Assembly (NCBI GenBank): GCA_965205995.1
Contig: OZ242200.1
Location: 3,968,001 to 4,032,000, forward strand
From: MPNO01 sp965205995
Lineage (GTDB): Bacteria > Pseudomonadota > Alphaproteobacteria > MPNO01
Direction: 5' to 3'
Length of the DNA: 64,000 bases
A program made the position numbers and the translations under genes. Below are positions 37,347-46,490 of this stretch, one piece after another (positions within the stretch are counted from its first letter, which is position 1; every line of letters starts with the position of its first letter). Under the pieces are notes generated by a model. The model was not told where the DNA came from. It saw only the letters and a program-made list of their open reading frames with translations, and ran no database searches.

Positions 37347-38430
37347 AGGATCGGCGCGGAAACAGCCGGGTGACGTGGCCCATCTTGCGTCCGGGCCGCG
37401 GCTCCGCCTTGCCGTAGAAATGGAGGCATGCGCCGGGCTCGGCGAGGAGCCGGCGCCAGTCGTCGATTTCGGCGCCGAGGATGTTGGTCATCACCGCATC
37501 GGCGTGACGCCCCGGATCCGCCAATGGCAACCCGCAGACCGCGCGCACCGCCTGCTCGAACTGGCTCGCGGCGCAGCCATCGACCGTCCAGTGGCCCGAG
37601 TTGTGAACCCTGGGCGCGATCTCGTTGACCAGCACGGCGCCGTCGCGGGTGACGAAGAATTCAACCGCGAGGACCCCGACATAGTCGAGCGCCCGGGCGA
37701 TGCGGACGGCTATGGATCGCGCTCTCTCATGGACCTCGGAAGGGATGCGCGCCGGTACCCGGGAGGTCCGCAGGATCCCGTTCTCGTGGCGGTTCTCGAC
37801 CGCATCGAACGCCGCAATCCCGCCGTCGATGCCGCGCGCCAGCACGACCGAGATTTCGCGCTCGAAATCGACCTCGGCTTCGAGGATCGCGCGGTCGACG
37901 CCGAGCGCGCGCCAGGCCGTCCCGGGGTCGGAACCGGCGCGGATCGCCCGTTGGCCCTTGCCGTCATAGCCGAGCCGCGCGGTCTTGAGGATCGCGGGCG
38001 CGCCGAGGGCGTCCATCGCCCGGCGGAGATCATGGGCGCCGGCGATCGCGGCGAAGCGCGTGGTCGCGACGCCGATGCCGTTGAGAAACGCTTTTTCCCC
38101 GACCCGGTCCTGGGCGACCGCGAGCGCCCCGGCGCCGGGCCGGACCGGCGTGGTTGCGGCGATTAGCTCGACGGTTTCGGTCGGGATGTTCTCGAATTCC
38201 AGGGTGACCACATCGACCGCCCCGGCGAACCCGGCCAGCGCCGCCCGGTCGTCGTAGCTCGCGCATGTCGCATGCGCCGCGACTTCCGCCGCCGGCGCAT
38301 CGGGTTCCGGGCAGTAGACGTGGCAGCGATAGCCGAGGCTTGCCGCCGCCAGCGCGATCATTCGGCCGAGCTGCCCGCCGCCGAGGATGCCGATGACCGA
38401 ACCCGGCGGCAGGGCGGCGGGTTCGGTCAT
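37345..38430 (-). CDS. purK: N5-carboxyaminoimidazole ribonucleotide synthetase
   Basis: PurK makes N5-CAIR from AIR, bicarbonate and ATP in purine synthesis. The 361-residue ATP-grasp enzyme begins with the nucleotide motif GILGGGQLGRMIALAA, then has VDVVTLEFENIP, ILKTARLGYDGKGQ near residue 143 and VNEIAPRVHNSGHWT near 265. The ATG at 38430 follows the purE stop by one base, so the pair is coupled; the long upstream extension in this frame is the antisense of purE context and is not used. Confidence 0.96.
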   Translation of the reverse strand: MTEPAALPPGSVIGILGGGQLGRMIALAAASLGYRCHVYCPEPDAPAAEVAAHATCASYDDRAALAGFAGAVDVVTLEFENIPTETVELIAATTPVRPGAGALAVAQDRVGEKAFLNGIGVATTRFAAIAGAHDLRRAMDALGAPAILKTARLGYDGKGQRAIRAGSDPGTAWRALGVDRAILEAEVDFEREISVVLARGIDGGIAAFDAVENRHENGILRTSRVPARIPSEVHERARSIAVRIARALDYVGVLAVEFFVTRDGAVLVNEIAPRVHNSGHWTVDGCAASQFEQAVRAVCGLPLADPGRHADAVMTNILGAEIDDWRRLLAEPGACLHFYGKAEPRPGRKMGHVTRLFPRRS

Positions 38431-38431
38431 T

Positions 38432-38980
<549 letters not shown>

Positions 38981-39025
38981 TATAGGGCCCGGCCCGATGC
39001 CGCCAAAGCCTCGCCGCGGCCGGGA

Positions 39026-39226
39026 TCAGGCGATGATGTCGGGAACCAGAAGCCCGCGGATCCGCGCGATTTCGTCCTTGAGCCGGAGCTTGCGCTTCTT
39101 CAGGCGCTGCACCTGGAGTTGATCGTAGATCGCGTTCTCGGCAATGCGGGCGATCACATCGTCGAGATCGCGATGTTCGGTCTCCAGGTCGGCGAGACGC
39201 CGCCGCAGGATGTCCTGGTCTCCCAT
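39026..39226 (-). CDS. DUF465/YdcH-family small coiled-coil protein (copy 1)
   Basis: A 66-residue protein of the DUF465/YdcH family: LADLETEHRDLDDVIARIAE, then QLQVQRLKKRKLRLKDEIAR, which is the family core. The function of these short helical proteins is unknown. The ATG at 39226 is preferred because the sequence upstream in frame is not conserved. A second family member is encoded on the other strand 760 bases away. Confidence 0.85.
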   Translation of the reverse strand: MGDQDILRRRLADLETEHRDLDDVIARIAENAIYDQLQVQRLKKRKLRLKDEIARIRGLLVPDIIA

Positions 39227-39323
39227 GGCACCGACAACTGTCCGGACAATCCGACCGCAGGATAGCAGAACCCGATCCAAATCGTTATCACTGGCGGGAC
39301 CGGGATCCACCGCGACTGGGGAG

Positions 39324-39899
39324 ATGACAGTGCCGGCCGAATTTCCCGAACACCCGTTCTGGGACTTCTCGCTCCGGGTCTATGGCAGCGCTGGCGTGCC
39401 GGCGGCCTGCCTGGTGCTTCAGGATCGCCACCGGATCGATGTGAACGTGCTGCTGTTCTGCTCCTGGCTGGGCGCGAGCGGGCGCGGCGTCCTCGACGGC
39501 GGCGAGATCGCCCGGGTCTGCGAGACGGTGGACGCCTGGCACCGCGATGCGGTCCGTGCGGTGCGCGGCGTGCGACAGCGGCTGAAGGGCGGGCTCGGCG
39601 CGGCGCCGCTCGAGCTCAGCGAGCCGCTGCGCCGGCGCATCGCCAAGATCGAGGTCGATCTGGAGCATGTCGAGCAGCTGATGCTGGCGAATTCGCTGCC
39701 GCGCGAAGCCGATGAAGGCCTGGACGCCGCCGCGCGTCTCGGCGACGCGCTCGACAATGTGAGCGCCTATTTCGGCGTTGCCCGCGTGGTTCCCGACGCC
39801 GCCGACGCCGCCGAGACCGCGGTCATCGTCGGCCCCGCCTTCGCCGGTCTCGACAGCGCGGCCATTGCCGCGGCCGTGCGGGCCAGACTTGTCCCCTGA
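39324..39899 (+). CDS. TIGR02444 family protein (DUF2390)
   Basis: A 191-residue protein of unknown function. It has the family N-terminus FWDFSLRVYGSAGVPAACLVLQD and NVLLFCSWLGASGRG, rich in aromatic residues, and a mostly helical C-terminal half. The ATG at 39324 follows GGGGAG closely. It lies between two DUF465 genes, which may share regulation with it; the role is not inferred beyond that. Confidence 0.8.
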   Translation: MTVPAEFPEHPFWDFSLRVYGSAGVPAACLVLQDRHRIDVNVLLFCSWLGASGRGVLDGGEIARVCETVDAWHRDAVRAVRGVRQRLKGGLGAAPLELSEPLRRRIAKIEVDLEHVEQLMLANSLPREADEGLDAAARLGDALDNVSAYFGVARVVPDAADAAETAVIVGPAFAGLDSAAIAAAVRARLVP

Positions 39900-39985
39900 T
39901 CTTCGGCCGTGCCCGGGAGAGCCGATTGCATCCACCGCCCGGCGCGGTATCCTGAGCCCAGCGGACGGAAAGAGGAGGACAGACG

Positions 39986-40159
39986 ATGAATGTCGAAGAG
40001 CAGGCCGCCTCCTTGAAGGCTCGCCATGCCGAGCTCGAGGAGGCGCTTTCCCTGGAAACCGCGCGGCCGTTGCCCGACGCCGCGACGATAGCTGAACTCA
40101 AGAAACGCAAACTCAGGATCAAGGACGAACTCGCAAAGCTGACGGTGGCAACCGGCTAG
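39986..40159 (+). CDS. DUF465/YdcH-family small coiled-coil protein (copy 2)
   Basis: A 57-residue protein with the DUF465 helical hairpin: SLKARHAELEEALSLETARP followed by IAELKKRKLRIKDELAKLT, parallel to the copy at 39026-39226. A strong AGGAGG lies nine bases before the ATG. It reads toward the acyl-CoA synthetase gene, 78 bases downstream. Confidence 0.8.
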   Translation: MNVEEQAASLKARHAELEEALSLETARPLPDAATIAELKKRKLRIKDELAKLTVATG

Positions 40160-40237
40160 ATCCTCCGGGATACCGTCTTCGCGCCACGCGCCGCCGGGCG
40201 GATTCGTGGCTGTCACCCCGATCGAGGAGGAGGTGTC

Positions 40238-42133
40238 ATGAGCGAGCGCTACGACCGAGTCTACCGCCGTTCCATCGACGATCCGGCAGGCTTCTGGGGC
40301 GAAGCGGCCGAGGCCGTCGACTGGGAGCGCCGCTGGGACCGGGTGCTCGACGACGGCGCCACGCCCGCCTCGCGCTGGTTCGCCGGCGGCATGCTCAACA
40401 CCTGTCACAACGCGCTCGACCGCCACGTCGCGGCCGGCAACGGCGATCGCATGGCGCTGATCCACGACAGCCCGGTCACCGCGTCCCAGCGCCGCTTCAC
40501 CTATGCCGAGCTGCGGGACAGCGTGGCGCGATTCGCCGGCGTTCTTGCGGCCAGGGGCGTCGGCCACGGCGACCGGGTGGTGATCTACATGCCGATGGTC
40601 CCCGAGGCGGCGATCGCCATGCTCGCCTGCGCGCGGATCGGCGCGGTCCACTCGGTCGTCTTCGGCGGCTTCGCGGCGAACGAACTCGCGGTGCGGATCG
40701 ACGACTCGACGCCGAAGGCGATCGTCGCGGGCTCCTGCGGAATCGAGCCCGGGCGGGTCGTTTCCTACAAGCCCCTGCTCGACCGGGCGATCGAGATCGC
40801 CAGTCACAAACCGGATTTCTGCGTCATCCTGCAGCGCGAGGCGGGACCCGGGACGCTGGTTCCGGGACGCGATATCGAATGGCAGGACGCGGTTGCCGGC
40901 GCATCGCCGGTCGACTGCGTCCCGGTCGCCGCGACCGATCCGCTCTATATCCTCTACACCTCCGGCACCACGGGCGAGCCCAAGGGAATCGTCCGCGACA
41001 ATGGCGGCCACGCGGTCGCCCTCGCATGGTCGATGCCCAACATCTACGGCATCGAGCCCGGCGAGACGTTCTGGGCCGCCTCGGATGTCGGCTGGGTGGT
41101 GGGGCACTCCTATATCGTCTACGCGCCGCTGTTCAACGGATCGACCGGCATCCTGTTCGAGGGCAAGCCGGTCGGCACCCCCGATGCCGGGGTCTATTGG
41201 CGGGTGATCGCCGAGCATGGCGTCAAGGCGCTGTTCACCGCACCCACCGCCTTCCGCGCCATCAAGAAGGAAGATCCCGAATGCGCGCTCCGCGCGGGTC
41301 ACGATCTTTCCCGCTTCGAGACCCTGTTCCTCGCCGGCGAGCGGGCCGATCCCGATACCGTCAAATGGGCCGAGACCCATCTCGGCGTGCCGGTGATCGA
41401 CCACTGGTGGCAGACCGAGACCGGATGGCCGATCGCCGCCAACTGCGTCGGCCTCGGCCGCGAGCCGGTCAAATACGGCTCCCCCACCCGCGCGGTTCCG
41501 GGCTGGGATCTGCGGGTGCTCGACGAGGCGGGAAACCAGCGTTCGCCGGGCGAGATCGGCGCGCTGGTCGCGCGGCTGCCGATGCCGCCGGGCTGCGCGC
41601 CGACATTGTGGAACGCCGATGAGCGGTTTCGCGAGGCCTATCTGACCGAGTTTCCCGGCCATTATGCGACCGCCGATGCGGGGTATATCGACATAGACGG
41701 CTATGTGTTCGTGATGGCCCGGACCGACGACATCATCAACGTCGCCGGGCACCGGCTGTCCACCGGCGCGATGGAGGAGGTGCTCTCCGAGCATCCCGAT
41801 GTCGCGGAATGCGCGGTGATCGGTGTCGCCGATGCGCTCAAGGGCCAGATCCCCTTTGGATTTCTGGTCCTCAAGGACGGGGTGCGGCGGGAAGCGGTCG
41901 AGATCGTCGACGAGGTGGTGGGCATGGTCCGCGGCCGGATCGGTCCGGTCGCGGCCTTCAAATCGGCTTCGGTGGTCGCGCGCCTGCCGAAAACCCGGTC
42001 GGGCAAGATCCTGCGCGGGACGATGCGCAAGATCGCCGATGGCGAGGAATGGACCACGCCGGCGACGATCGAGGACCCGAAGACCCTGGACGAAATCGCC
42101 GTCTCGCTCGTCGCCGCCGGCTACCCGAGCTGA
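40238..42133 (+). CDS. Acyl-CoA synthetase (propionyl/acetyl-CoA synthetase family)
   Basis: A 631-residue AMP-forming synthetase that makes an acyl-CoA, most probably propionyl- or acetyl-CoA, given the short-chain family it matches. It has the phosphate-binding motif YILYTSGTTGEPKGIVRDNGG near residue 235, WWQTETGWPIAANCV near 390, the hinge YVFVMARTDDIINVAGHRLS near 490 and the catalytic lysine near the end in LPKTRSGKILRGTMRK. GAGGAGGAGG precedes the ATG. Its 3' end overlaps that of the convergent TrcR gene by 13 bases. The exact chain length cannot be read from sequence. Confidence 0.92.
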   Translation: MSERYDRVYRRSIDDPAGFWGEAAEAVDWERRWDRVLDDGATPASRWFAGGMLNTCHNALDRHVAAGNGDRMALIHDSPVTASQRRFTYAELRDSVARFAGVLAARGVGHGDRVVIYMPMVPEAAIAMLACARIGAVHSVVFGGFAANELAVRIDDSTPKAIVAGSCGIEPGRVVSYKPLLDRAIEIASHKPDFCVILQREAGPGTLVPGRDIEWQDAVAGASPVDCVPVAATDPLYILYTSGTTGEPKGIVRDNGGHAVALAWSMPNIYGIEPGETFWAASDVGWVVGHSYIVYAPLFNGSTGILFEGKPVGTPDAGVYWRVIAEHGVKALFTAPTAFRAIKKEDPECALRAGHDLSRFETLFLAGERADPDTVKWAETHLGVPVIDHWWQTETGWPIAANCVGLGREPVKYGSPTRAVPGWDLRVLDEAGNQRSPGEIGALVARLPMPPGCAPTLWNADERFREAYLTEFPGHYATADAGYIDIDGYVFVMARTDDIINVAGHRLSTGAMEEVLSEHPDVAECAVIGVADALKGQIPFGFLVLKDGVRREAVEIVDEVVGMVRGRIGPVAAFKSASVVARLPKTRSGKILRGTMRKIADGEEWTTPATIEDPKTLDEIAVSLVAAGYPS

Positions 42134-42735
42134 GGGTCGCGCTCGGGCGGATCGGGCTCCGTGCGCGCGAGCTGCTCGACCGGAAACGCCTCGCTGTCTT
42201 CCGTCGCCGGTTCGGGGACGTAGCCCGCCTTTTCCAGCGCCGCGTCGAGATCGAGGCGCGAGCATAGCCCGAGCCCCACCGGCTCCCGCGGCTTGATATT
42301 GGCCATGTTCCAATGGGTGCGTTCGCGGATCGCGGTGATCGTCGGTTTGGTGGTTCCGATCAGCTTGGAGATCTGGCCGTCGGTGAGCGCCGCGCAGTTG
42401 CGCACCAGCCAGGCGATCGCATCCGGCTTGTCCTGGCGGCGCGCCACCGGGGTGTAGCGCGGCCCCTTGGTCCGGGGCGAGGGGCGCGGGATGTCCTGCA
42501 CCGCCATCTTCAGCCGCGCGCCCGGATCGGCGGCGCACCGGTCGATCTCCGCGCGGGTGAGCTGCCCGCTGACGATCGGGTCGAAGCCGATGATGCCGAT
42601 GGCGACTTCCTCGTCGGCGATGCTCTGCACCTCGAGCTCGTGAAGGTCGCAGAACGCGGCGATCTGCTCGAAGGTGAGCGCGGTGTTCTCGATCAGCCAC
42701 ACCGCGGTGGCTTTGGGCATCAAGGGTGTGTTCAT
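42121..42735 (-). CDS. trcR: TrcR-type cell-cycle regulator (DUF1013)
   Basis: A 204-residue alphaproteobacterial protein of the DUF1013/TrcR family, described as a cell-cycle transcriptional regulator. It has the conserved N-terminus MPKATAVWLIENTALTFEQIAAFC and a helix-turn-helix-like KLIGTTKPTITAIRERTHWN near residue 125. A start at 42735 is preferred over one 48 bases upstream because homology begins there. Confidence 0.88.
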   Translation of the reverse strand: MNTPLMPKATAVWLIENTALTFEQIAAFCDLHELEVQSIADEEVAIGIIGFDPIVSGQLTRAEIDRCAADPGARLKMAVQDIPRPSPRTKGPRYTPVARRQDKPDAIAWLVRNCAALTDGQISKLIGTTKPTITAIRERTHWNMANIKPREPVGLGLCSRLDLDAALEKAGYVPEPATEDSEAFPVEQLARTEPDPPERDPQLG

Positions 42736-42779
42736 GCGCTTTCTTTCGTCGCTTCCGGCCCGGCGTGTTCCGGACGTGT

Positions 42780-43781
42780 TCAATTCGTAAGCACGATCTT
42801 ACCGATATGCGTGCTCGATTCCATCAACGCGTGCGCTTCCGCGGCCCGGTCGAGACCAAAGGTCGCATGGATAACCGGACGCACGCGCCCCGCCGCAAGC
42901 AGCGGCCAGACCCGCTTCTCGAGAGCTTCGGCGATCGCGCCCTTCTGGGCCACCGTCCGGGGCCGCAATGTCGAGCCGGTCAGGACCAGCCGCTTGACCA
43001 TCAGCAGCCCGAGCGGGATCGTCGCCTCCGCGCCCCGCTGCACCGCGATCTGCACCAGCCGTCCCTCGACGGCGAGCGCGCGGATGTTGCGCGCCAGGTA
43101 GTCGCCGCCCACCATGTCCAGAATCAGCTCGACCCCGCGCTTGCCGGTCAGCTCCCTGACCACGGCGACGAAATCCTCGTCGCTGTAATTGATCGCCCGC
43201 TCGGCGCCGAGCTTCTCGCAGAAGGCGCATTTCCCGGCGGTGCGCGCGGTGGCGAACACGCGGGCGCCGAAGGCGTGCGCGATCTGGATGGCGGTGGTGC
43301 CGATCCCGCCCGAGCCGCCGTGGATCAGCACCGTCTCGCCCGCCTTCATCCGCCCGCCGTCGAACAGATTGGTCCAGACGGTGAAGAACGTCTCGGGCAG
43401 CGCCGCCGCCTGCACCATGTCGAGCCCGTCCGGAATCGGCAGGCATTGCGGCACCGGCACCGCGCAGTACTCGGCATAGCCGCCGCCCGAGACCAGCGCG
43501 CAGACCGCCTCGCCCGGCGCCGGCGCGGTCACGCCCGGGCCCTGGGCGACGACGATGCCGGAGAGCTCCAGCCCCGGCAGGTCGCTCGCCCCCGGCGGCG
43601 GCGGGTAGTTGCCGCGGCGCTGGGCGACGTCCGGGAAGTTGACCCCCGCCGCCGCGACCTTGACCAGCACCTCACCCTCCTTGGGCACCGGCACCGGGCG
43701 CGCGCACGGCCGCAGCATTTCGGGTCCGCCGGGTTCGGAGATTTCGATCGCCTTCATCGAGGCGGGAGGCGCCTGGGTCAT
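42780..43781 (-). CDS. NAD(P)H-quinone oxidoreductase, MDR (zeta-crystallin/QOR) family
   Basis: A 333-residue zinc-independent medium-chain reductase that probably reduces quinones or enones with NADPH. Typical pieces are GVNFPDVAQRRGNYPPPPGA near residue 50, ETVLIHGGSGGIGTTAIQIA near 150 and GNVG-like nucleotide contacts. The ATG at 43781 is selected because 147 bases upstream in frame lack homology. It ends 44 bases before the TrcR start on the same strand; cotranscription is possible. Confidence 0.9.
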   Translation of the reverse strand: MTQAPPASMKAIEISEPGGPEMLRPCARPVPVPKEGEVLVKVAAAGVNFPDVAQRRGNYPPPPGASDLPGLELSGIVVAQGPGVTAPAPGEAVCALVSGGGYAEYCAVPVPQCLPIPDGLDMVQAAALPETFFTVWTNLFDGGRMKAGETVLIHGGSGGIGTTAIQIAHAFGARVFATARTAGKCAFCEKLGAERAINYSDEDFVAVVRELTGKRGVELILDMVGGDYLARNIRALAVEGRLVQIAVQRGAEATIPLGLLMVKRLVLTGSTLRPRTVAQKGAIAEALEKRVWPLLAAGRVRPVIHATFGLDRAAEAHALMESSTHIGKIVLTN

Positions 43782-43869
43782 CGCTGCAATCTGGGGGTTG
43801 GTTCGAACGGGTTGCCTGTCTAACGGCTGGGCGACAGACTGGCAAGGCGGATATCGGGAGACCGGCAGC

Positions 43870-44055
43870 GTGGAAGAGGAAGACCTGAACCCGAAAAAGG
43901 GGCCGGCGAAGCTCCGCGATCTCGACACGCTCTCGATCGGGGAGCTCGAGGACTATATCGCCGAGCTCGAGGCCGAGATCCGGCGCGTGCGCGAGGATAT
44001 CGACAGGAAGCGGCGCCATCGCGAGGGGATCGAGGGGATCTTCAAGCGCGGTTGA
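43870..44055 (+). CDS. DUF1192 family protein
   Basis: A 61-residue protein of the DUF1192 family, common in alphaproteobacteria and of unknown function: LRDLDTLSIGELEDYIAELE followed by AEIRRVREDIDRKRRHREGI. It is predicted to be helical. The start is a GTG with GGGAG upstream. It is the last recognisable core gene before the parS sites and the mobile island. Confidence 0.82.
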   Translation: MEEEDLNPKKGPAKLRDLDTLSIGELEDYIAELEAEIRRVREDIDRKRRHREGIEGIFKRG

Positions 44056-44065
44056 GCGCGGCTAA

Positions 44066-44081
44066 TGTTTCACGTGAAACA
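44066..44081. promoter_or_regulatory. Consensus parS site (ParB-binding palindrome)
   Basis: The 16-base perfect palindrome TGTTTCACGTGAAACA matches the bacterial chromosomal parS consensus exactly, and is extended by one base each side. ParB nucleates here to organise and segregate the origin region. It lies 11 bases after the DUF1192 stop and about 9 kb from dnaA. No parAB genes are in the window. Confidence 0.85.
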
Positions 44082-44102
44082 TAGGTCAGCACTATTGACC
44101 AT

Positions 44103-44118
44103 TGTTTCACGTGTAACA
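44103..44118. promoter_or_regulatory. Second parS-like site, one mismatch
   Basis: TGTTTCACGTGTAACA differs from the consensus at a single position (an A to T at position 12). Start-to-start spacing from the perfect site is 37 bases. Paired sites would be expected to raise local ParB loading; whether this variant still binds is not known. Confidence 0.65.
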
Positions 44119-44304
44119 TTGTGTCTATCTAGTCAGCAGGTCTCTGGAGATATATGGAATGGTCTGAAGGTATATAAATCAGTGGACTATGAGATTTCTG
44201 AGGGTCCACTTCATGGCCGGGACGGATCCCCGCATACCCCGAAATTCCTTTCTTGTGTTGTCCTATGTGTTGCACAATCCGCCGCGCCATGACATTATCT
44301 GGTA

Positions 44305-45552
44305 ATGGCCGCAACCGGAAAACGCGTCGCTCTCGTCAAGCTGTCGCTGAGCAAGCGCAGTGTGGACGCCCTTGCGCCCAAGGACCAGGCGTGGATCGCC
44401 TGGGACGACAGGCTCACCGGCTTTGGGGTCCGGGTTTACCCCTCGGGCCGCAAGTCCTGGATCGTCAACTACCGCGCCGGCGACGGTGGCAGGAAGGCGC
44501 CCAACAAGCGGATCGTCATCGGGCGCTGCGACCGCGTCTCGGCCGACCAAGCCCGGCGCATGGCGCAGCAGGTGCTTGGGAAGGTCGCGGGCGGCGACGA
44601 CCCGGCGGGGGAGCGGAGCGAGGCCCGTGGTATGCCCACGCTGGGCGAGGCGCTCGAGGACTTCATTGCCGCAAACCCCAACCGGGCGGCGGTGACCGAG
44701 AAGGGCTACCGGTATCTCTTCGGGCGCTATCTCGGGGACTGGCTGGGCCGGCCGCTGGACGCCATCGCCCGCAAGGATGTCGAGGCCCGGTTCAACCGTT
44801 TGATGACGGAGAGCGGTTGGGGGATGGCAAACCGGTCGATCTCCCTCCTGCGCTCGGTCTATCGGCGGCCCTGCGTGGATATCGAGGGCTTCCGCAACCC
44901 GGTGGATCTGTGGCTCGCGGCGGGCGGCAGATTCCACCGCCAGCGACGGCGCAAGATCCCGTCGCCGGCCGAGGTTCTGCCGCGCTGGCGGGCAGGGGTG
45001 GCGGCGGTGGTCTCCTCGCCCTTGCCGAGGGACGCCTTCTGGATGGGGTTCTACACCGGCATGCGGCTCGGCGAGGTGGTCGGACTGAGGTGGGAACATG
45101 TCAACCTGGATGGCCTGGTGTTCCGGGTGGAGAAGACGAAGACTGGCACGCCACTGGAGCTCCCGATCACCCGGCAGCTCGCCGCCATATTGGAGCGGCG
45201 GTGGAAGGAGAGCGGAGGCTCCCCGGAGGGCTGGGTGTTTCCGTCCGCCACCAGCGCTACCGGCCATCTCTACCACCTCGCGAACTACTACAAGGCGATC
45301 GGCGAGGCCGGGGGTGCGAAGTTCTGGTATCACGGGCTCCGCAACGCCTTCATCACGGTGGCCGAGCGCGACCTGATGCTGCCGCATGCTCTGGTCAAGC
45401 GGCTGGTGAACCACGCCCCGCCGAACGACGTGACCGAGGGCTACGCGGCGGACTGGACCATCGATCAGCTTCGCGAGCCCGCGCAGAGAATCGCCGACCG
45501 CATCGAGGCCATGATGAGTGCCTGGGCCGGGAACGAGGCGGACGCGGCATAG
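44305..45552 (+). CDS. Tyrosine recombinase/phage-type integrase (DUF4102 N-terminus)
   Basis: A 415-residue site-specific recombinase. The N-terminal SVDALAPKDQAWIAWDDRLT and FGVRVYPSGRKSWIVNYR are the arm-binding domain of the P4-type integrases; the catalytic part has Arg in YTGMRLGEVVGLRW near residue 253, HGLRNAF near 347 and a NHAPPNDVTEGY segment with the likely tyrosine nucleophile. It starts 187 bases after the second parS site and defines the left edge of the mobile island. No tRNA gene was seen as target, so the attachment site is unidentified. Confidence 0.92.
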   Translation: MAATGKRVALVKLSLSKRSVDALAPKDQAWIAWDDRLTGFGVRVYPSGRKSWIVNYRAGDGGRKAPNKRIVIGRCDRVSADQARRMAQQVLGKVAGGDDPAGERSEARGMPTLGEALEDFIAANPNRAAVTEKGYRYLFGRYLGDWLGRPLDAIARKDVEARFNRLMTESGWGMANRSISLLRSVYRRPCVDIEGFRNPVDLWLAAGGRFHRQRRRKIPSPAEVLPRWRAGVAAVVSSPLPRDAFWMGFYTGMRLGEVVGLRWEHVNLDGLVFRVEKTKTGTPLELPITRQLAAILERRWKESGGSPEGWVFPSATSATGHLYHLANYYKAIGEAGGAKFWYHGLRNAFITVAERDLMLPHALVKRLVNHAPPNDVTEGYAADWTIDQLREPAQRIADRIEAMMSAWAGNEADAA

Positions 45553-45613
45553 CCCGGCCTTAATCTCACGCGCGGCCAATCACCAAGTCGTTGATCGCAT
45601 TTCCGCGAACCGT

Positions 45614-46135
45614 TTACAGGTTCAGGCCGAGCGGGTCTTTGCTCTCTTCTTCGCCGGACTCCGAACCCGGGGCTGCCTCCGGTGAAGGCGCCTCCTCCGT
45701 TCCCCCGGCCTCCGGGCTGGACGCTGCAAGCGACCAGCGTCCGCCGCTCAGCTCATACTTGCCCTGCCTTCGGCCGTTTCTCAGTTCGGTCCGGATCGAG
45801 GGAAGCTTGATCAAGCGCTCCATGTCGGTGGCGGCGCGCTCCAGAATCTCTGGCGGTGTAAGGCCCGGCCGGTCGCGCAAGCTCTGTTCGACGAAGCGGG
45901 GAACCGAGCCCTTCGGAGCGCGTTTGCGTCCGCTGGCCCGACGCTTCGGCGCGGCGTCCTTTTTGGCCGCTTTTCCGCGCGATGCCTTCCCGCGCGCGGG
46001 CCGTATCCCGCCCGAGCCAAGGGCATCCAGCAGTTCCTGTCTCGCGTCGGATTGGCCGCGCGCATAGGCGTCAGCCTCGATCTCGGCGATCAGCGCCGCG
46101 AGTTTTCCGGCATCGTCCTTAGAGACATTCGGCAT
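45614..46135 (-). CDS. Hypothetical basic DNA-binding-like protein of the island
   Basis: A 173-residue protein with no recognised family. Residues 1-40 are helical (KLAALIAEIEADAYARGQSD), 45-80 are strongly basic with KASRGKAAKKDAAPKRRASG, and 85-145 look like a winged helix (LTPPEILERAATDMERLIKL, then SIRTELRNGRRQGKYELSGG). The C-terminal tail is rich in Glu, Pro and Ser. The shape resembles nucleoid or silencing proteins carried by mobile elements. It is convergent to the integrase and 61 bases away. Confidence 0.6.
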   Translation of the reverse strand: MPNVSKDDAGKLAALIAEIEADAYARGQSDARQELLDALGSGGIRPARGKASRGKAAKKDAAPKRRASGRKRAPKGSVPRFVEQSLRDRPGLTPPEILERAATDMERLIKLPSIRTELRNGRRQGKYELSGGRWSLAASSPEAGGTEEAPSPEAAPGSESGEEESKDPLGLNL

Positions 46136-46490
46136 GGATCAAATTTCTCCGTTTGTTCGGAAATTCAACCCATCCTTTATCACATCACGAAGTGAAATAA
46201 TGACCAAACATTCGGCAACCCCAAGAATTTGACATCGTTAAATCCGCGCGGGACCATACAAGTGACGCTAAACGGACAAGTGGGGCAGCCCGCTGCGATT
46301 TCCCGATGAATCCGCAGTGTCAGGTAAGCCGTGACACAAGTGTCTTGTGCCTCTATGGGAATAGACCGACCCTAATCGTTCATCTACAGAAGCATGAAGA
46401 GATGCCGTAATGGGGCTTGGCGCTAACCGGCGACGTTTCAGCTTGTAGCGATGGCCGAGATTCGAGTGTCGTTGCCCTTACACGCTCTGA
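46136..46490. other. Gene-free spacer upstream of the IS3 remnant
   Basis: About 355 bases with no convincing gene. It is locally AT-rich near 46140-46240, which should hold the promoter of the minus-strand basic protein. A small hairpin, CACAAG-TGT-CTTGTG, lies at 46335-46349. Confidence 0.4.

Noticed and set aside
39767..42700. 977-codon minus-strand frame covering the acyl-CoA synthetase gene
   Set aside because: It runs antisense through well-supported genes with low-complexity sequence; a shadow of GC-rich codons.
44065..44292. 75-codon frame starting MFHVKH
   Set aside because: The start is created by the parS palindrome itself; such MFHVKH frames are a known artefact at parS sites and the rest has no homology.
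44119..44304. tRNA gene as integrase target
   Set aside because: No cloverleaf or T-loop signature was seen here.
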